Shown here one piece after another: positions 36,535 through 46,163 of a stretch of 64,000 nucleotides of DNA. The stretch is from Spirochaetaceae bacterium (lineage in GTDB: Bacteria > Spirochaetota > Spirochaetia > Treponematales > Treponemataceae). Numbering within the stretch: position 1 is the first letter of the stretch; each line of letters opens with the position of its first letter. Location of the stretch: NCBI GenBank assembly GCA_017618015.1, contig JAFZVC010000058.1, positions 1 through 64,000 on the forward strand. The letters run 5' to 3'. Position numbers and translations under genes: made by a program. Below the pieces are notes generated by a model. It saw only the letters and a list, made by a program, of their open reading frames with translations. It was not told the origin of the DNA and made no database searches.

Positions 36535-36594
36535 AAAAAAACGGCGGATCCTTTATGAAGTTCTCTTCATTAGGACTCCGCCGTTTGTATTTTT
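36535..36594. terminator. Bidirectional terminator
   Basis: ACGGCGGATCC (36541-36551) pairs with GGACTCCGCCGT (36573-36584, one bulged C), with an inner ATGAAG/CTTCAT stem. A runs on the left and T runs on the right make it work both ways, between the convergent OmpA-like and lipoprotein genes. Confidence 0.92.
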
Positions 36595-36627
36595 AAGTGA
36601 CGCTATAAAGCTCACTTAAAAACGCAA

Positions 36628-37296
36628 TTAAAGACCGCTCTGTGCAAGGATTGTCTTAACATTATTGAAAGCAGCCTGCTGTGCTTCTGTCATGTTAGGA
36701 TCTTCCTGAGCCTTCTCGATCTGGTCGTGAAGCTGCTTGTCAAACATTGAGCGTGGGATTGTGTAAAGAACGTATACACGATACTCATCTTTGTATGTGT
36801 TCTTAATATCTGGGTCATAAACACGGATATAGCTCCACCAGTCGCTCATTTTCTTTGCGCCTGTGAAAGCAACATCTGTACTTGTCTTAACTACGTTCTC
36901 GAAATATGTTCCATAATCGTCTTCTGGAGCACCAACAGCAGCACCTACGAAGAGAGACTCAACTCTTGTCTCCATTTCGCGTGCGATAATCTGTGGAACT
37001 TCAAAACCATTAAGCCAAGCCTGTGCAGCATTAAGGTTCTGTGCAGCTGTCTCTGCTACGAAACAATATTCTTCAGTGAAATCAGAAAGCTTCTCAACGC
37101 CTCTAACACCAGAAGCAACATACGTATCAACCCAAACAGGAAGAGTCGTTACGCCAAGAGCTGTACCCTTGTGCTCAAGAATCTCTGTTTTAACTCTACT
37201 TGTCAGTTCTTTAGGCTCTGGATCCGAAGATGCACAGCTTGCGAAAAGCAGACAAACTACAAGAACAGCACCAAAAATCTTAAAAAATCTGTTCAT
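36628..37296 (-). CDS. Uncharacterised lipoprotein
   Basis: A 222-residue lipoprotein: MNRFFKIF start, hydrophobic core, lipobox FASC with Cys near residue 21, then a short Pro/Glu-rich spacer. The body is a mixed alpha/beta domain (LPVWVDTYVASGVRGVEKLSD; DEYRVYVLYTIPRSMFDKQL) with a general likeness to LPP20-type lipoproteins, but the match is weak. GGAGG is seven bases before the ATG, and a strong extended -10 promoter lies upstream, so high expression is expected. Function unknown. Confidence 0.8.
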   Translation of the reverse strand: MNRFFKIFGAVLVVCLLFASCASSDPEPKELTSRVKTEILEHKGTALGVTTLPVWVDTYVASGVRGVEKLSDFTEEYCFVAETAAQNLNAAQAWLNGFEVPQIIAREMETRVESLFVGAAVGAPEDDYGTYFENVVKTSTDVAFTGAKKMSDWWSYIRVYDPDIKNTYKDEYRVYVLYTIPRSMFDKQLHDQIEKAQEDPNMTEAQQAAFNNVKTILAQSGL

Positions 37297-37342
37297 TATA
37301 AAACCTCCATTTCAGTTAGTCCAAAATCATCAGACATTCATA

Positions 37343-37371
37343 ATTATATCACATATAACACCTGTTGTCCG
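37343..37371 (-). promoter_or_regulatory. Strong extended -10 promoter of the lipoprotein gene
   Basis: Minus strand CGGACA (37366-37371), 17 bases, and a perfect TATAAT (37343-37348) preceded by TGA (extended -10). The leader is about 40 bases and includes the GGAGG ribosome site. Confidence 0.65.
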
Positions 37372-37425
37372 CAAAGTGTCACAAAAAAAAATTAAAAATT
37401 TAAGAATTCGTAAAGAATTCACAAA

Positions 37426-37947
37426 TTAGAAGCGATAGCGTACCCCAGATGAAAAGCAGAACGACATTCCGAAATCATACGGAAATTCAGTGATATAACC
37501 GAACTGGACCGGTACAGAAAGATGACGCCACCATACGAATTCCATGCCTACCCCAAGAGACGTAACAGCATTAACGTGCACTTCGTTTTGCCATAACGTC
37601 AGATCCGGCTCCCACTCATGTACGGACTCATTTCTAACATTGACTCCGCCGGAAGCCCATACATAAAGCCTAGAGTTCAAAGTTTCCGTAAGGCTGGCGG
37701 AAAAAACGCAATACTGGTATTCGGCAAGAACGCTCATCTGATCGCTCTGCACTCCGGCAGAAACCATCAGAGCATGATTACCGAACCATTGGTGGTAACT
37801 AAGTCCTATCATATTGAACTTACCAACGATGTAATACATACCGAGAGCAGCACTTCCGTCACTTTCTTCATCTGCAACAGTACCTTCCGCAAAAAGAGGA
37901 GTAACAAGAGCCAGCAAAAGAAGAATAACTACCGCAGTTTTTTTCAT
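37426..37947 (-). CDS. Small outer-membrane beta-barrel protein
   Basis: A 173-residue exported protein. I take the ATG at 37947 (MKKTAVVILLLLALV...) as the start since GGAAG lies close before it; the ATG at 37959 is an alternative. After the signal (cleaved near LFAE) the chain is made of alternating amphipathic strands with Tyr/Trp belts and ends FSSGVRYRF, a terminal aromatic residue typical of outer-membrane barrels. It resembles OmpW/OprG or opacity-like 8-strand barrels in size, but no family is certain. A low-GC inverted repeat (GAATTC pairs near 37403-37421) with a T-rich minus-strand tail follows its stop and may terminate it. Confidence 0.7.
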   Translation of the reverse strand: MKKTAVVILLLLALVTPLFAEGTVADEESDGSAALGMYYIVGKFNMIGLSYHQWFGNHALMVSAGVQSDQMSVLAEYQYCVFSASLTETLNSRLYVWASGGVNVRNESVHEWEPDLTLWQNEVHVNAVTSLGVGMEFVWWRHLSVPVQFGYITEFPYDFGMSFCFSSGVRYRF

Positions 37948-37998
37948 ATCAACTTCCATCCTATATCAAATCTGTATTAAGAAAATATTACATAAGAA

Positions 37999-38027
37999 TT
38001 GTATAATAAACAACTCTATGGTATAGT
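37999..38027 (+). promoter_or_regulatory. Promoter of the MFS gene, predicted leaderless
   Basis: TTGTAT (37999-38004), 17 bases, TATAGT (38022-38027); six bases (TTTTAC) separate the -10 from the ATG at 38034. No Shine-Dalgarno. Confidence 0.6.
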
Positions 38028-38033
38028 TTTTAC

Positions 38034-39290
38034 ATGGAAAAAAAGTCTGATGCGCGCTTATGGACGCGCGATTTTACGATAATCACAATTGGCAGCGCCA
38101 TTTCGATGTTCGGAAACTCTCTGGCGAACTTCGGCATGAGCCTTATGGTTCTTGACTATACACAATCGACACTGCTCTATGCCATTTACATAGTGCTATA
38201 CACTTGTCCGCAACTTATAAGCCCGATAATTTCCGGTGCGATTCTTGACCGCTTTTCGCGCAAAAAGATGATTTACATCCTTGATTTCATAAGCGCGGGA
38301 ATTTTTACTATGATGGGAACGGCGCTTATGCTCGGCTTTTTTAATTACGTGCTGTTCGCCGCCGTTAGCTTTTTGCTCGGAGTTATAGAAAGCGTCTATT
38401 TTGTAGCATACGAAAGCTTATATCCGCTTCTTGTGAGCGAGGGCAACTTTCAGAAAGCGTATTCAGTAGCAAGCTTTCTTGAAACAGTTTCCGCTTTCAT
38501 GGTTCCAGTGTCTGCGGTCGTTTATAAACTTATCGGTATTGGTCCGATTATGTTTTTGGACGCGCTTTCATTTTTGATTGCGGCGATTTTTGAAACACAG
38601 ATTAAACAGGAAGAAAAATACGTAGACAAGCAAAAAGAAAGCATAGCCGGAGAGAATCTTTCATATTCGAAACGTATGCTTTCTGATATAAAAGACGGAT
38701 TTTCATATCTTTCAAAAGAACGCGGACTGCTTGCGATTGCGGTTTATTTCTTTTTCAGCAATCTTGCCGGCGGCGCAATGAACGTTATGTGCCTGCCCTA
38801 TTACAAAAGCACGTTCGAAAACGGCGAATTTCTTTATATCATTGTATACGGAATGTCTTTTGTCGGAAGGGCGATAGGCGGCATGCTCCACTATAGGATA
38901 AAGCTTCCTGTTAAATACAAATTCTCGATAGCACTTTTTGTTTATATTTTCCTCGGGCTTGTTGACGGAACCTATATGTTCATGCCGATACGGCTTGCCA
39001 TGACTTGCTGTTTTTTCAGTGGTATGGGCGGTATAACGAGCTACACGATACGAATTTCATCGACTCAGAATTATGTACCTGACGAGATGAAAGGAAGATT
39101 CAACGGCGTTTTTTTGATTCTTGCAACTGCCGGTGCGCTGATAGCGGAGCTTATCGCAGGACTTCTTTCTGAAATAATGGATGCAAGATTTGTCGTCCTT
39201 ATTTTCAATTTGATTGCGGTAACCTCGGCGATTGTCATAATCGGCGGAAATAGAAAGAAAGTCGCAAAAATATATAATACAGATAATTAG
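38034..39290 (+). CDS. MFS transporter
   Basis: A 418-residue major facilitator with about 12 hydrophobic helices. The loop after helix 2 reads GAILDRFSRKKMIYILD, matching the MFS signature GxxxDRxxRKK. The overall form (ARLWTRDFTIITIGSAISMFGNSLANFG start) resembles the DHA3 drug/macrolide efflux group, but the substrate cannot be read. No regulator or partner is adjacent. The gene starts six bases after a -10 box and has no ribosome site, so translation may be leaderless. copA follows after 82 bases and has its own ribosome site. Confidence 0.83.
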   Translation: MEKKSDARLWTRDFTIITIGSAISMFGNSLANFGMSLMVLDYTQSTLLYAIYIVLYTCPQLISPIISGAILDRFSRKKMIYILDFISAGIFTMMGTALMLGFFNYVLFAAVSFLLGVIESVYFVAYESLYPLLVSEGNFQKAYSVASFLETVSAFMVPVSAVVYKLIGIGPIMFLDALSFLIAAIFETQIKQEEKYVDKQKESIAGENLSYSKRMLSDIKDGFSYLSKERGLLAIAVYFFFSNLAGGAMNVMCLPYYKSTFENGEFLYIIVYGMSFVGRAIGGMLHYRIKLPVKYKFSIALFVYIFLGLVDGTYMFMPIRLAMTCCFFSGMGGITSYTIRISSTQNYVPDEMKGRFNGVFLILATAGALIAELIAGLLSEIMDARFVVLIFNLIAVTSAIVIIGGNRKKVAKIYNTDN

Positions 39291-39372
39291 CGCGAACACT
39301 GGCGCAGTAGAGATTTTGGATATTTTACTTTTCCGATATTTTTTGTTACATTTAGTTAGCGGAGATTAACAG

Positions 39373-41985
39373 ATGAAGCAATTTGTTGTTACTGGAATGT
39401 CGTGCGCCGCTTGCAGTGCGCGAGTCGAAAAAGCTGTCTCTAAAGTGCCAGGCGTAACGTCCTGTTCGGTAAGCCTTCTCACAAACTCGATGGGAGTTGA
39501 AGGCACGGCATCTGAAGCGGAGATTATCCGCGCTGTCGTTGACGCAGGTTATGGCGCGGAAACAAAAAGCGGATCTGGTACATCCAGAGACGGGAAAACG
39601 GCTGTTGGCGGCTTTTCCGCAAGCTGTTCAAGCGCGACGTGTAGTATAGCTGGTTCTTCATCCGGCACAGCGTCAAATGCCGACGACGCTCTTAAAGACA
39701 GGGAAACTCCAGTTTTACGGAAGCGCCTCATCTGGTCACTCGTGTTTCTTATGCCGCTAATGTATATTTCAATGGGCCACTCAATGTGGGCATGGCCGCT
39801 GCCATCGTTTATGAGCGGAAAACCCGCGATGACAGCGTTAGCACAGCTTATTCTAGCCGCAATCGTCATGGTGATAAACCAAAAGTTTTTTATAAGCGGC
39901 TTCCGTGGCATAATTCACCGAGCCCCGAACATGGACACGCTTGTGTCGCTTGGCTCGGCGGCTTCGTTCGTGTACAGCACAGTCCAGCTTTTCGCCATGA
40001 TACATGCGCAGTATGAGCTTGATCCGCTTAAATCAGGTGTCCCCTACTCGTACCACCTTTACTTTGAAAGCGCCGCGATGATATTGACGCTTATAACAGT
40101 TGGCAAGATGCTTGAGGCGCGCTCGAAAGGAAAGACTACAGACGCGCTTAAAAGCCTTATGAAGCTTGCCCCTAAAACGGCTGTCATTCTTGACTCTGAC
40201 GGTACGGAGAAAACCGTTCCTGTCGAGTATGTGAAAAAAGGCGATATATTCGTAGTTCGTCCCGGCGAGAATATCCCGGTTGACGGAATTGTTGTTGACG
40301 GAACAAGCGCGGTGAACGAAGCCGCCCTTACCGGAGAAAGCATTCCTGTCGATAAAGCGCCGGGAGACAGAGTTTCGGCGGCGACGACGAACACGTCAGG
40401 CTTTATAAAATGCGAAGCTACCCGCGTTGGCGAGGATACAACGCTTTCTCAGATTATCCAGATGGTGAGCGATGCGGCGGCTACAAAAGCCCCGATAGCG
40501 AAAATTGCTGACAAAGTTTCGGGCATTTTTGTGCCGACAGTCATTTCGATTGCCATCGTCACTTTCGTAATATGGATGCTCGTCGGAGCCGCCGTTGGAA
40601 CAGCTTTGACGCACGCTGTCGCAGTTCTAGTCATAAGCTGCCCGTGCGCGCTCGGGCTTGCGACCCCTGTTGCGATTATGGTCGGAAACGGTATGGGTGC
40701 AAAAAACGGCATTCTTTTTAAGACGGCAGTCGCGCTGGAGCAAGCCGGAAAGACAAATATCGTCGTGCTCGACAAAACTGGCACGATAACGGCGGGCGAA
40801 CCAGAAGTTACGGATATTATCACCGTTTCCGGCACACAAGAAAAGCTGCTCGAAGCGGCATACGCGCTCGAAAAGAAAAGCGAGCACCCGCTTGCAAAAG
40901 CCGTCGTCAAAAAAGCCGAGGAACTTGGCATCTCTGCCGAGGATTGCTCCGATTTTAAGATACTTCCTGGAAATGGTCTTACTGCAACGCTTAACGGAAG
41001 CAAGCTCGTCGGCGGAAACTTGTCGTTCATAGCACAGAATGCGACCGTCGCCGACCATGCACAAAAGCTTTCAGATCAACTTTCTGCACAGGGAAAAACG
41101 CCTCTTTTCTTCGCAAAAGACGGTGAGCTCCTTGGCATAATCGCTGTCGCCGACGTAATAAAAAAAGACAGTCCGGCTGCAATCCGTGAAATGAAAGAAA
41201 TGGGGCTTCTTGTCGTTATGCTTACGGGCGACAACGAGCGCACCGCAAAAGCAATTGGCACACAAGCCGGCGTTGATGAAGTTGTTGCGGGCGTTTTGCC
41301 CGACGGCAAAGAAAGCGTTATCCGGCAGCTTAAAGAAAAAGGCAAAGTGTGCATGGTCGGCGACGGCATAAACGACGCGCCTTCTCTTATGCGCGCGGAC
41401 ACTGGTGTCGCTATCGGAGCAGGAGCGGACGTTGCTGTTGATGCCGCCGACATCGTGCTGATGAAAAACAGTCTTTCTGACGTTCCGGCGCTTATCCGGC
41501 TCAGCCGCGCCACTGTAAGAAACATCCATGAAAACTTGTTCTGGGCGTTTTTCTATAATATAATAGGCATACCGCTCGCGGCAGGCGCATTCGTAAATCT
41601 TTTCGGATGGCACTTGAACCCGATGTTCGGCGCGGCGGCAATGAGCCTTTCAAGCTTCTGCGTCGTAACGAACGCATTGCGACTTAATTTGTTCAAGATG
41701 CACAAAACCGGCGCGGCAGACTCAACGCAGCTTGATGAGCAAACTGATACAACGATCAATACTGATAAGGAGATAACTATAATGAGCGAGAAAATACTCA
41801 AAATTGAAGGAATGATGTGCGGCCATTGCGAGATGCACGTAAAAAAGGCGCTGGAAGCGATTTCAGGCGTTGAATCAGCTGTTGCCAGCCACGAAAAAGG
41901 AACAGCAGTCGTAACCCTTTCCGCTTCGGTTGATGACGCGACATTGCGCAAAGCCGTAGAAGAAGCGGGCTACAAAGTCATATAG
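39373..41985 (+). CDS. copA: Copper-exporting P1B-type ATPase with fused C-terminal CopZ-like domain
   Basis: An 870-residue copper pump of the inner membrane. An N-terminal metal-binding domain has GMSCAAC (Cys11, Cys14), followed by a linker with Cys85 and Cys90. The ATPase core shows TGES in the actuator, SCPCALG (Cys423, Cys425) in the channel, phosphorylated Asp467 in DKTGT, SEHPLA and GDGINDAPS. After the core, a 30-residue polar linker leads to a second metal-binding domain with GMMCGHC (Cys816, Cys819). Met804 begins this domain behind an in-frame AAGGAG, so the tail may also be made separately. The ATG at 39373 follows GCGGAG. The last 16 bases overlap the EAL gene tail to tail. Confidence 0.93.
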   Translation: MKQFVVTGMSCAACSARVEKAVSKVPGVTSCSVSLLTNSMGVEGTASEAEIIRAVVDAGYGAETKSGSGTSRDGKTAVGGFSASCSSATCSIAGSSSGTASNADDALKDRETPVLRKRLIWSLVFLMPLMYISMGHSMWAWPLPSFMSGKPAMTALAQLILAAIVMVINQKFFISGFRGIIHRAPNMDTLVSLGSAASFVYSTVQLFAMIHAQYELDPLKSGVPYSYHLYFESAAMILTLITVGKMLEARSKGKTTDALKSLMKLAPKTAVILDSDGTEKTVPVEYVKKGDIFVVRPGENIPVDGIVVDGTSAVNEAALTGESIPVDKAPGDRVSAATTNTSGFIKCEATRVGEDTTLSQIIQMVSDAAATKAPIAKIADKVSGIFVPTVISIAIVTFVIWMLVGAAVGTALTHAVAVLVISCPCALGLATPVAIMVGNGMGAKNGILFKTAVALEQAGKTNIVVLDKTGTITAGEPEVTDIITVSGTQEKLLEAAYALEKKSEHPLAKAVVKKAEELGISAEDCSDFKILPGNGLTATLNGSKLVGGNLSFIAQNATVADHAQKLSDQLSAQGKTPLFFAKDGELLGIIAVADVIKKDSPAAIREMKEMGLLVVMLTGDNERTAKAIGTQAGVDEVVAGVLPDGKESVIRQLKEKGKVCMVGDGINDAPSLMRADTGVAIGAGADVAVDAADIVLMKNSLSDVPALIRLSRATVRNIHENLFWAFFYNIIGIPLAAGAFVNLFGWHLNPMFGAAAMSLSSFCVVTNALRLNLFKMHKTGAADSTQLDEQTDTTINTDKEITIMSEKILKIEGMMCGHCEMHVKKALEAISGVESAVASHEKGTAVVTLSASVDDATLRKAVEEAGYKVI
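41767..41985 (+). other. Internal ribosome site and start codon giving a 67-residue CopZ-like chaperone
   Basis: Inside copA, AAGGAG (41767-41772) lies nine bases before an in-frame ATG (41782). Translation from there gives exactly 67 residues, [16 protein letters not shown] onward, the size and motif of a free CopZ copper chaperone. The signal is as good as the ribosome sites of ordinary genes in the window. Separate production is inferred. Confidence 0.55.
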
Positions 41986-43910
41986 CAGTCATCAATCTGA
42001 TACGTACCGTTCTTTATTTTCTCGTAGATTTCGGTGTCGGGCATCGGTTTACCGAACAAATAGCCCTGCAGCTGCTCGCATCCGGCTTCTTTAAGGAACT
42101 GGTACGCTTCCTCGGTCTCAACGCCCTCAGTTAGCGTCTTCATGCCAAGCTCCTTCGCAAGCGCGATGACATTCCGCAAAATTCTGTGAGCCTTTGGATT
42201 CTCCGAGAAATTCTCCAAAAACTTCATGTCAATTTTCATAACATCAAAGTCATATTCCTTAAGGACGTTGAGCCCGGAATATCCTGAGCCAAAATCATCG
42301 AGCCACAAAGCATAACCGGAGTTACGGAACTTTGAGAATGCCTCTTTAAGGCTTGCGTCATTCTGCGAAAGTGTGCTTTCCGTAATCTCTATATGTATGC
42401 TCTTCTTGTCGATGTTGTACTTTTGCAGGCAGTTCTCAACTTCTTCGGCAAGGTTGATCGAATCAAAATCGAGACGCGAGAAGTTAAGCGAAACCGGCAG
42501 AAGCGGGAAATCTGTTTCAGGAACTTTGGAGAGCATCTTGCAGACTGTTTCCACTACGTACATATCGAGTTTATGAATCTGGTGATATTCTTCCAACGTC
42601 TGAATAAAGTCTGCTGGAGAAAGGAAGCCGAACGTAGGATCATCCCACCGGGAAAGAGCTTCCACACCACAAACCTTTCCGTTCTGCGCATTTATTACTG
42701 GCTGATAATAAACCTTTATATACTCGTTCTTTATGGCGTTATCGATATTGTTGATGATGTACTGCTTTTTCTTAAAGTCGCTGGCCATCGTCTCGTCGTA
42801 TTCGCAGTAAATCTTGTTATAGAGCTTCTTGATTGAATAGCACGCATACCGCGCATGGTCACACGCGACAAGAGGAAGGCATTCGCGGTTTTCAGGTCTG
42901 TAACCTCCGACTTTAAGCCCAAGCTTAAGGTCATATTTCATATTCGAAAGATTCCTGTGCAAAAGCTCGATTTTTTCTGATATCGATTCGTTTTTAGTGA
43001 GCACAACGAAGTTATCGTTTGAAAAATGAGCGACAACAGAATCATTAAAAATATTGCTGATGTTGTCGGCAAAATTCTTAAGGAAAGTGTTGCCTTCCCA
43101 AAATCCGTATTTTTCGTTCAAAGCTTTGAAATTCTCGACATCAAAGAAAAGGAAAACATAACTTGTTGGGTCGTTTTTCTTGTCATTTATAACGGAAAGA
43201 GCCTGCCCGCGGAAATAATTCATATTCGCAAGCCCCGTAACCTCATCGCTTATAGAAAGCTTAAGCAAAATGCCCTGCGTATGCTCAAGCTTTTCGTCTT
43301 TCTGAGCCTCGTGCAGTTTTTGGTGGAAAGAGTTTATCGCGCTCATCAGGATAACGATGAAAACTATTGCCAAGTTGACTTGCGTCGCATAAGACGTGGG
43401 CTTCACGACTTCGCACAGGATAAAGAACAGTATGTATGTACCGGAAAGGAATACGATTGAAAAAATCGGGCGCCATGCGATGAAACAGAAAATCAAGACG
43501 GTCATCGTCATAAGATTTATGAACTGCTCGCCTTTTCCGTAGTCAAGGAATGAAATGTATATGCCAAAAACAATCGCCACGGCGGAGAAAAGATAGCGGA
43601 TTATTTCCCATTTTACGCGGTTTGTACTGATTTTTTTTATATGACGGATTGAATAGATAAACAGGACGAGCGCGACGGCTAGCAGAAGCACGTACATCGA
43701 GAAATGTTGGATAAACCATTCGGTTGAGCGGCGTGTAGACTCGATTTGCTGCCTGATTATCGTTATCAGGATCATAGTTATTTCAAGCACGATTATTACA
43801 GACGATACATATACAGCAGACCGTATATTCGAGGAATCAAAATATTTGTTTATGTACGAAGAGTATTTTTCGAGTCCTAAAAACTTTTTAAGCTTATCCT
43901 TCATGCTCAT
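41970..43910 (-). CDS. Membrane GGDEF/EAL protein, probable c-di-GMP phosphodiesterase
   Basis: A 646-residue protein. The N-terminal 190 residues hold about six membrane helices. A degenerate GGDEF domain follows: the signature site reads FSNDNF, so cyclase activity is unlikely. The C-terminal EAL domain has [32 protein letters not shown] and [13 protein letters not shown], i.e. the metal and catalytic residues of an active phosphodiesterase. It should lower c-di-GMP, affecting motility or attachment; a diguanylate cyclase lies 8 kb away. The start at 43910 is six bases after TATACT and has no ribosome site. Confidence 0.88.
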   Translation of the reverse strand: MSMKDKLKKFLGLEKYSSYINKYFDSSNIRSAVYVSSVIIVLEITMILITIIRQQIESTRRSTEWFIQHFSMYVLLLAVALVLFIYSIRHIKKISTNRVKWEIIRYLFSAVAIVFGIYISFLDYGKGEQFINLMTMTVLIFCFIAWRPIFSIVFLSGTYILFFILCEVVKPTSYATQVNLAIVFIVILMSAINSFHQKLHEAQKDEKLEHTQGILLKLSISDEVTGLANMNYFRGQALSVINDKKNDPTSYVFLFFDVENFKALNEKYGFWEGNTFLKNFADNISNIFNDSVVAHFSNDNFVVLTKNESISEKIELLHRNLSNMKYDLKLGLKVGGYRPENRECLPLVACDHARYACYSIKKLYNKIYCEYDETMASDFKKKQYIINNIDNAIKNEYIKVYYQPVINAQNGKVCGVEALSRWDDPTFGFLSPADFIQTLEEYHQIHKLDMYVVETVCKMLSKVPETDFPLLPVSLNFSRLDFDSINLAEEVENCLQKYNIDKKSIHIEITESTLSQNDASLKEAFSKFRNSGYALWLDDFGSGYSGLNVLKEYDFDVMKIDMKFLENFSENPKAHRILRNVIALAKELGMKTLTEGVETEEAYQFLKEAGCEQLQGYLFGKPMPDTEIYEKIKNGTYQIDDCYMTL

Positions 43911-43916
43911 ACAAAC

Positions 43917-43945
43917 AGTATAAAGCAGTCTTGTGAAAAAAAAAG
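43917..43945 (-). promoter_or_regulatory. Possible promoter of the EAL gene, predicted leaderless
   Basis: Minus strand TATACT (43917-43922) ends six bases before the ATG at 43910. The -35 region is weak (T-rich, 43940-43945). Same geometry as the better promoters at 462, 33028 and 38027. Confidence 0.4.
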
Positions 43946-44041
43946 ATTTAAACGAAAAAAAAATAAAATATTGCGTAATTTGTTTAAAAAATTGTATATT
44001 TTCTTTGACGCAAGCTTGTCGGCAATATAAGGAGAATATTC

Positions 44042-45883
44042 ATGTGCGGAATAGTAGGATATATAGGACATAAAGACGCAACGCCTGTTCTTGTAAGCGC
44101 GCTCAAAAAACTTGAGTACAGGGGCTATGACAGCGCGGGAATCGCTGTTTTTGACGGCGAAGACATAATCGTGCGCAAAGCCAAGGGTGCGCTCAGGTTT
44201 TTGGAAGAAAAAATCGCTGACGAAATAATAAAAGGTTCGCTCGGAATTGGACATACCCGCTGGGCAACGCACGGTGAACCGAGCGACATAAACGCACATC
44301 CGCAGACGAACGTAAGCGGCTCAATCGCCGTCGTTCATAATGGCATCATCGAAAACTACATGGAGCTTAAAAGCTGGCTCCAGGCGCAGGGCATCGTTTT
44401 CCGAAGCCAGACAGACACCGAAGTAATTGCGCATCTTGTGAATTACTACTACGAGCAGTCACCGGACATTTTCGCGGCAGTGCTTAAAGCGCTCCATAAG
44501 CTTGAAGGAAGCTACGCGCTCGGCGTTATCTGCAAGGATTTCCCGGACAGGCTTATTGCCGCACGTAAGGAAAGTCCGCTCATTGTGGGGCTTGGAAAGT
44601 CAGAGAACTTTATTGCGAGCGACGTGCCCGCCGTGCTTGAATACACGCGTGACGTTTATTTCCTTGACCAAAAAGAAATTGCCGTTCTTTATGATGACCA
44701 TGTTGACTTGTTCACAGAGGACGGAGAAAAAGTCATAAAAGAACCGTACCACGTTGATTGGGATATCTCATCGGCGGAAAAAGGCGGCTACGCGCACTTT
44801 ATGCTCAAAGAGATTTACGAGCAGCCAAAAGCGCTTACGGATACGCTTCGCCCCCGCCTTGTAAAAGAAAACGGTGTTAACGCTGATATTGCGTTTGACG
44901 AAGTTGATTTTGGCGACGAATGGAAGAATGCGGACCGCGTCGTCATAACAGCATGCGGTACTGCGTATCATGCGGGAGCCGTCGCGAAATATGTGTTTGA
45001 AAAACTTGCCCGCATTCCTGTTGTCGTAGATTTTGCAAGCGAGTTCCGCTACAGGAATCCTATCCTCACGCAAAAAGATATTTTCATCGTTATAAGCCAG
45101 TCGGGTGAGACGGCCGACACGCTTGCCGCCATGCGTCTTGCAAAACAGGCGGGTGCTCATATAATCGCCATAACGAACTGCGTCGGTTCCACCGTAAGCC
45201 GTGAAGCTGATGACGTCATATACACTTGGGCAGGTCCGGAGATTGCCGTCGCCTCGACAAAGGCATACACAACACAGCTTATGTGTCTGTGCCTTCTCGC
45301 GCTTAAAACTGCTTTTTTGCGCGGAACAGTGACGGACACAGAATACAAATCTCTTCTTGATGAGCTTGAGGAAATTCCGAGCAAGGCACAGACGATACTC
45401 GACAATCAGGCGGCGATACAAAAGTTCGCGTCCCGCAACTTCAACAAAGAGAAGGTTTTCTACATCGGACGGCAGTACGACAGCGCGACGAGCCTTGAAT
45501 GCGCACTTAAGCTGAAGGAAGTCAGCTACATGCACTCCGAGGCGTTCGCCGCCGGAGAGCTTAAGCACGGTCCTATCGCACTTATTGACAAGAACACGCT
45601 CGTTGTTGCGACTGCAACAAAAAAAGATCTTTTTGAAAAGCTTATAAGCAACATAGTAGAGGTTAAGTCACGCGGGGCAGCTACGCTCGTCATAACACAG
45701 GACGATGCCGGTTCTTTTGGCGAGAGCGCGGACGAGGTTATCGTCATTCCGGACACAGCGGAAGTTTTCACATCGATGCTTTCGATAATACCGGCACAGC
45801 TTTTCGCGTACTATTGTGCGGTGCAGCGCGGAAACGACCCCGACAAGCCGCGTAATCTGGCTAAATCAGTCACTGTTGAATAA
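44042..45883 (+). CDS. glmS: Glutamine-fructose-6-phosphate aminotransferase
   Basis: Makes glucosamine-6-phosphate, the entry to amino-sugar and peptidoglycan synthesis. Cys2 (MCGIVGY) is the glutaminase nucleophile after Met removal; GHTRWATHG, HNGIIENY and the two SIS domains (CGTAYHAG, SQSGETADT, ALKLKEVSY) are intact, and the chain ends PRNLAKSVTVE, the conserved catalytic tail. The 613-residue length is normal. AAGGAG lies seven bases before the ATG. The short leader contains no glmS-ribozyme-like fold that I can see. A single-gene unit. Confidence 0.97.
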   Translation: MCGIVGYIGHKDATPVLVSALKKLEYRGYDSAGIAVFDGEDIIVRKAKGALRFLEEKIADEIIKGSLGIGHTRWATHGEPSDINAHPQTNVSGSIAVVHNGIIENYMELKSWLQAQGIVFRSQTDTEVIAHLVNYYYEQSPDIFAAVLKALHKLEGSYALGVICKDFPDRLIAARKESPLIVGLGKSENFIASDVPAVLEYTRDVYFLDQKEIAVLYDDHVDLFTEDGEKVIKEPYHVDWDISSAEKGGYAHFMLKEIYEQPKALTDTLRPRLVKENGVNADIAFDEVDFGDEWKNADRVVITACGTAYHAGAVAKYVFEKLARIPVVVDFASEFRYRNPILTQKDIFIVISQSGETADTLAAMRLAKQAGAHIIAITNCVGSTVSREADDVIYTWAGPEIAVASTKAYTTQLMCLCLLALKTAFLRGTVTDTEYKSLLDELEEIPSKAQTILDNQAAIQKFASRNFNKEKVFYIGRQYDSATSLECALKLKEVSYMHSEAFAAGELKHGPIALIDKNTLVVATATKKDLFEKLISNIVEVKSRGAATLVITQDDAGSFGESADEVIVIPDTAEVFTSMLSIIPAQLFAYYCAVQRGNDPDKPRNLAKSVTVE

Positions 45884-45887
45884 GCTG

Positions 45888-45917
45888 TTGAGTAAATCAT
45901 CGTTTATGTGATATTAT
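45888..45917 (+). promoter_or_regulatory. Promoter of the 38-residue basic protein gene
   Basis: TTGAGT (45888-45893), 18 bases, TATTAT (45912-45917). It begins five bases after the glmS stop. The predicted leader (from about 45924) can fold a small hairpin, GTCGCAA-TAA-TTGTGAC. Confidence 0.55.
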
Positions 45918-45965
45918 GGCAAAGTCGCAATAATTGTGACGACATCCATTATTCCGAGGTATACC

Positions 45966-46082
45966 ATGAGACTTGCGAAACGTTTCAGAAAAGACACACG
46001 CTCAAAGCTTACAAGAGCGAACACAAAGAAAAGAGTAAAGACAATCAGAGAAAATCTCGCTGTTATCAAGGCTTTGGCATAA
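45966..46082 (+). CDS. Very small basic protein (38 residues)
   Basis: ATG at 45966 to TAA at 46082 encodes 38 residues, MRLAKRFRKDTRSKLTRANT continuing to IKALA, with 13 Lys/Arg and only two acidic residues. It has a full gene set-up: its own promoter, a GAGG ribosome site six bases before the ATG, and a strong terminator 33 bases after the stop. The helical, strongly basic composition suggests RNA or ribosome binding, as in small ribosomal proteins such as bTHX or bL34, but I cannot match it to any of them. It is too short for usual gene finders. Confidence 0.7.
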   Translation: MRLAKRFRKDTRSKLTRANTKKRVKTIRENLAVIKALA

Positions 46083-46114
46083 GCGAAACAGTGTAAATGC
46101 TTCTTTACGGAAAG

Positions 46115-46155
46115 GCTCTCCGGCGTTAACGTGACGCTTTCGGGGAGCTTTTTTT
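46115..46155 (+). terminator. Rho-independent terminator after the 38-residue gene
   Basis: GCTCTCCG (46115-46122) pairs with CGGGGAGC (46141-46148) over a structured loop, followed by seven T. Confidence 0.92.
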
Positions 46156-46163
46156 ATGGGTTT

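Noticed and set aside
43911-44041. glmS ribozyme before glmS
   Set aside because: The leader is AT-rich and short and shows no ribozyme core; this element is typical of Firmicutes.
44768-45568. 266-codon minus-strand frame inside glmS
   Set aside because: Antisense to a fully conserved enzyme, with no promoter or ribosome site.
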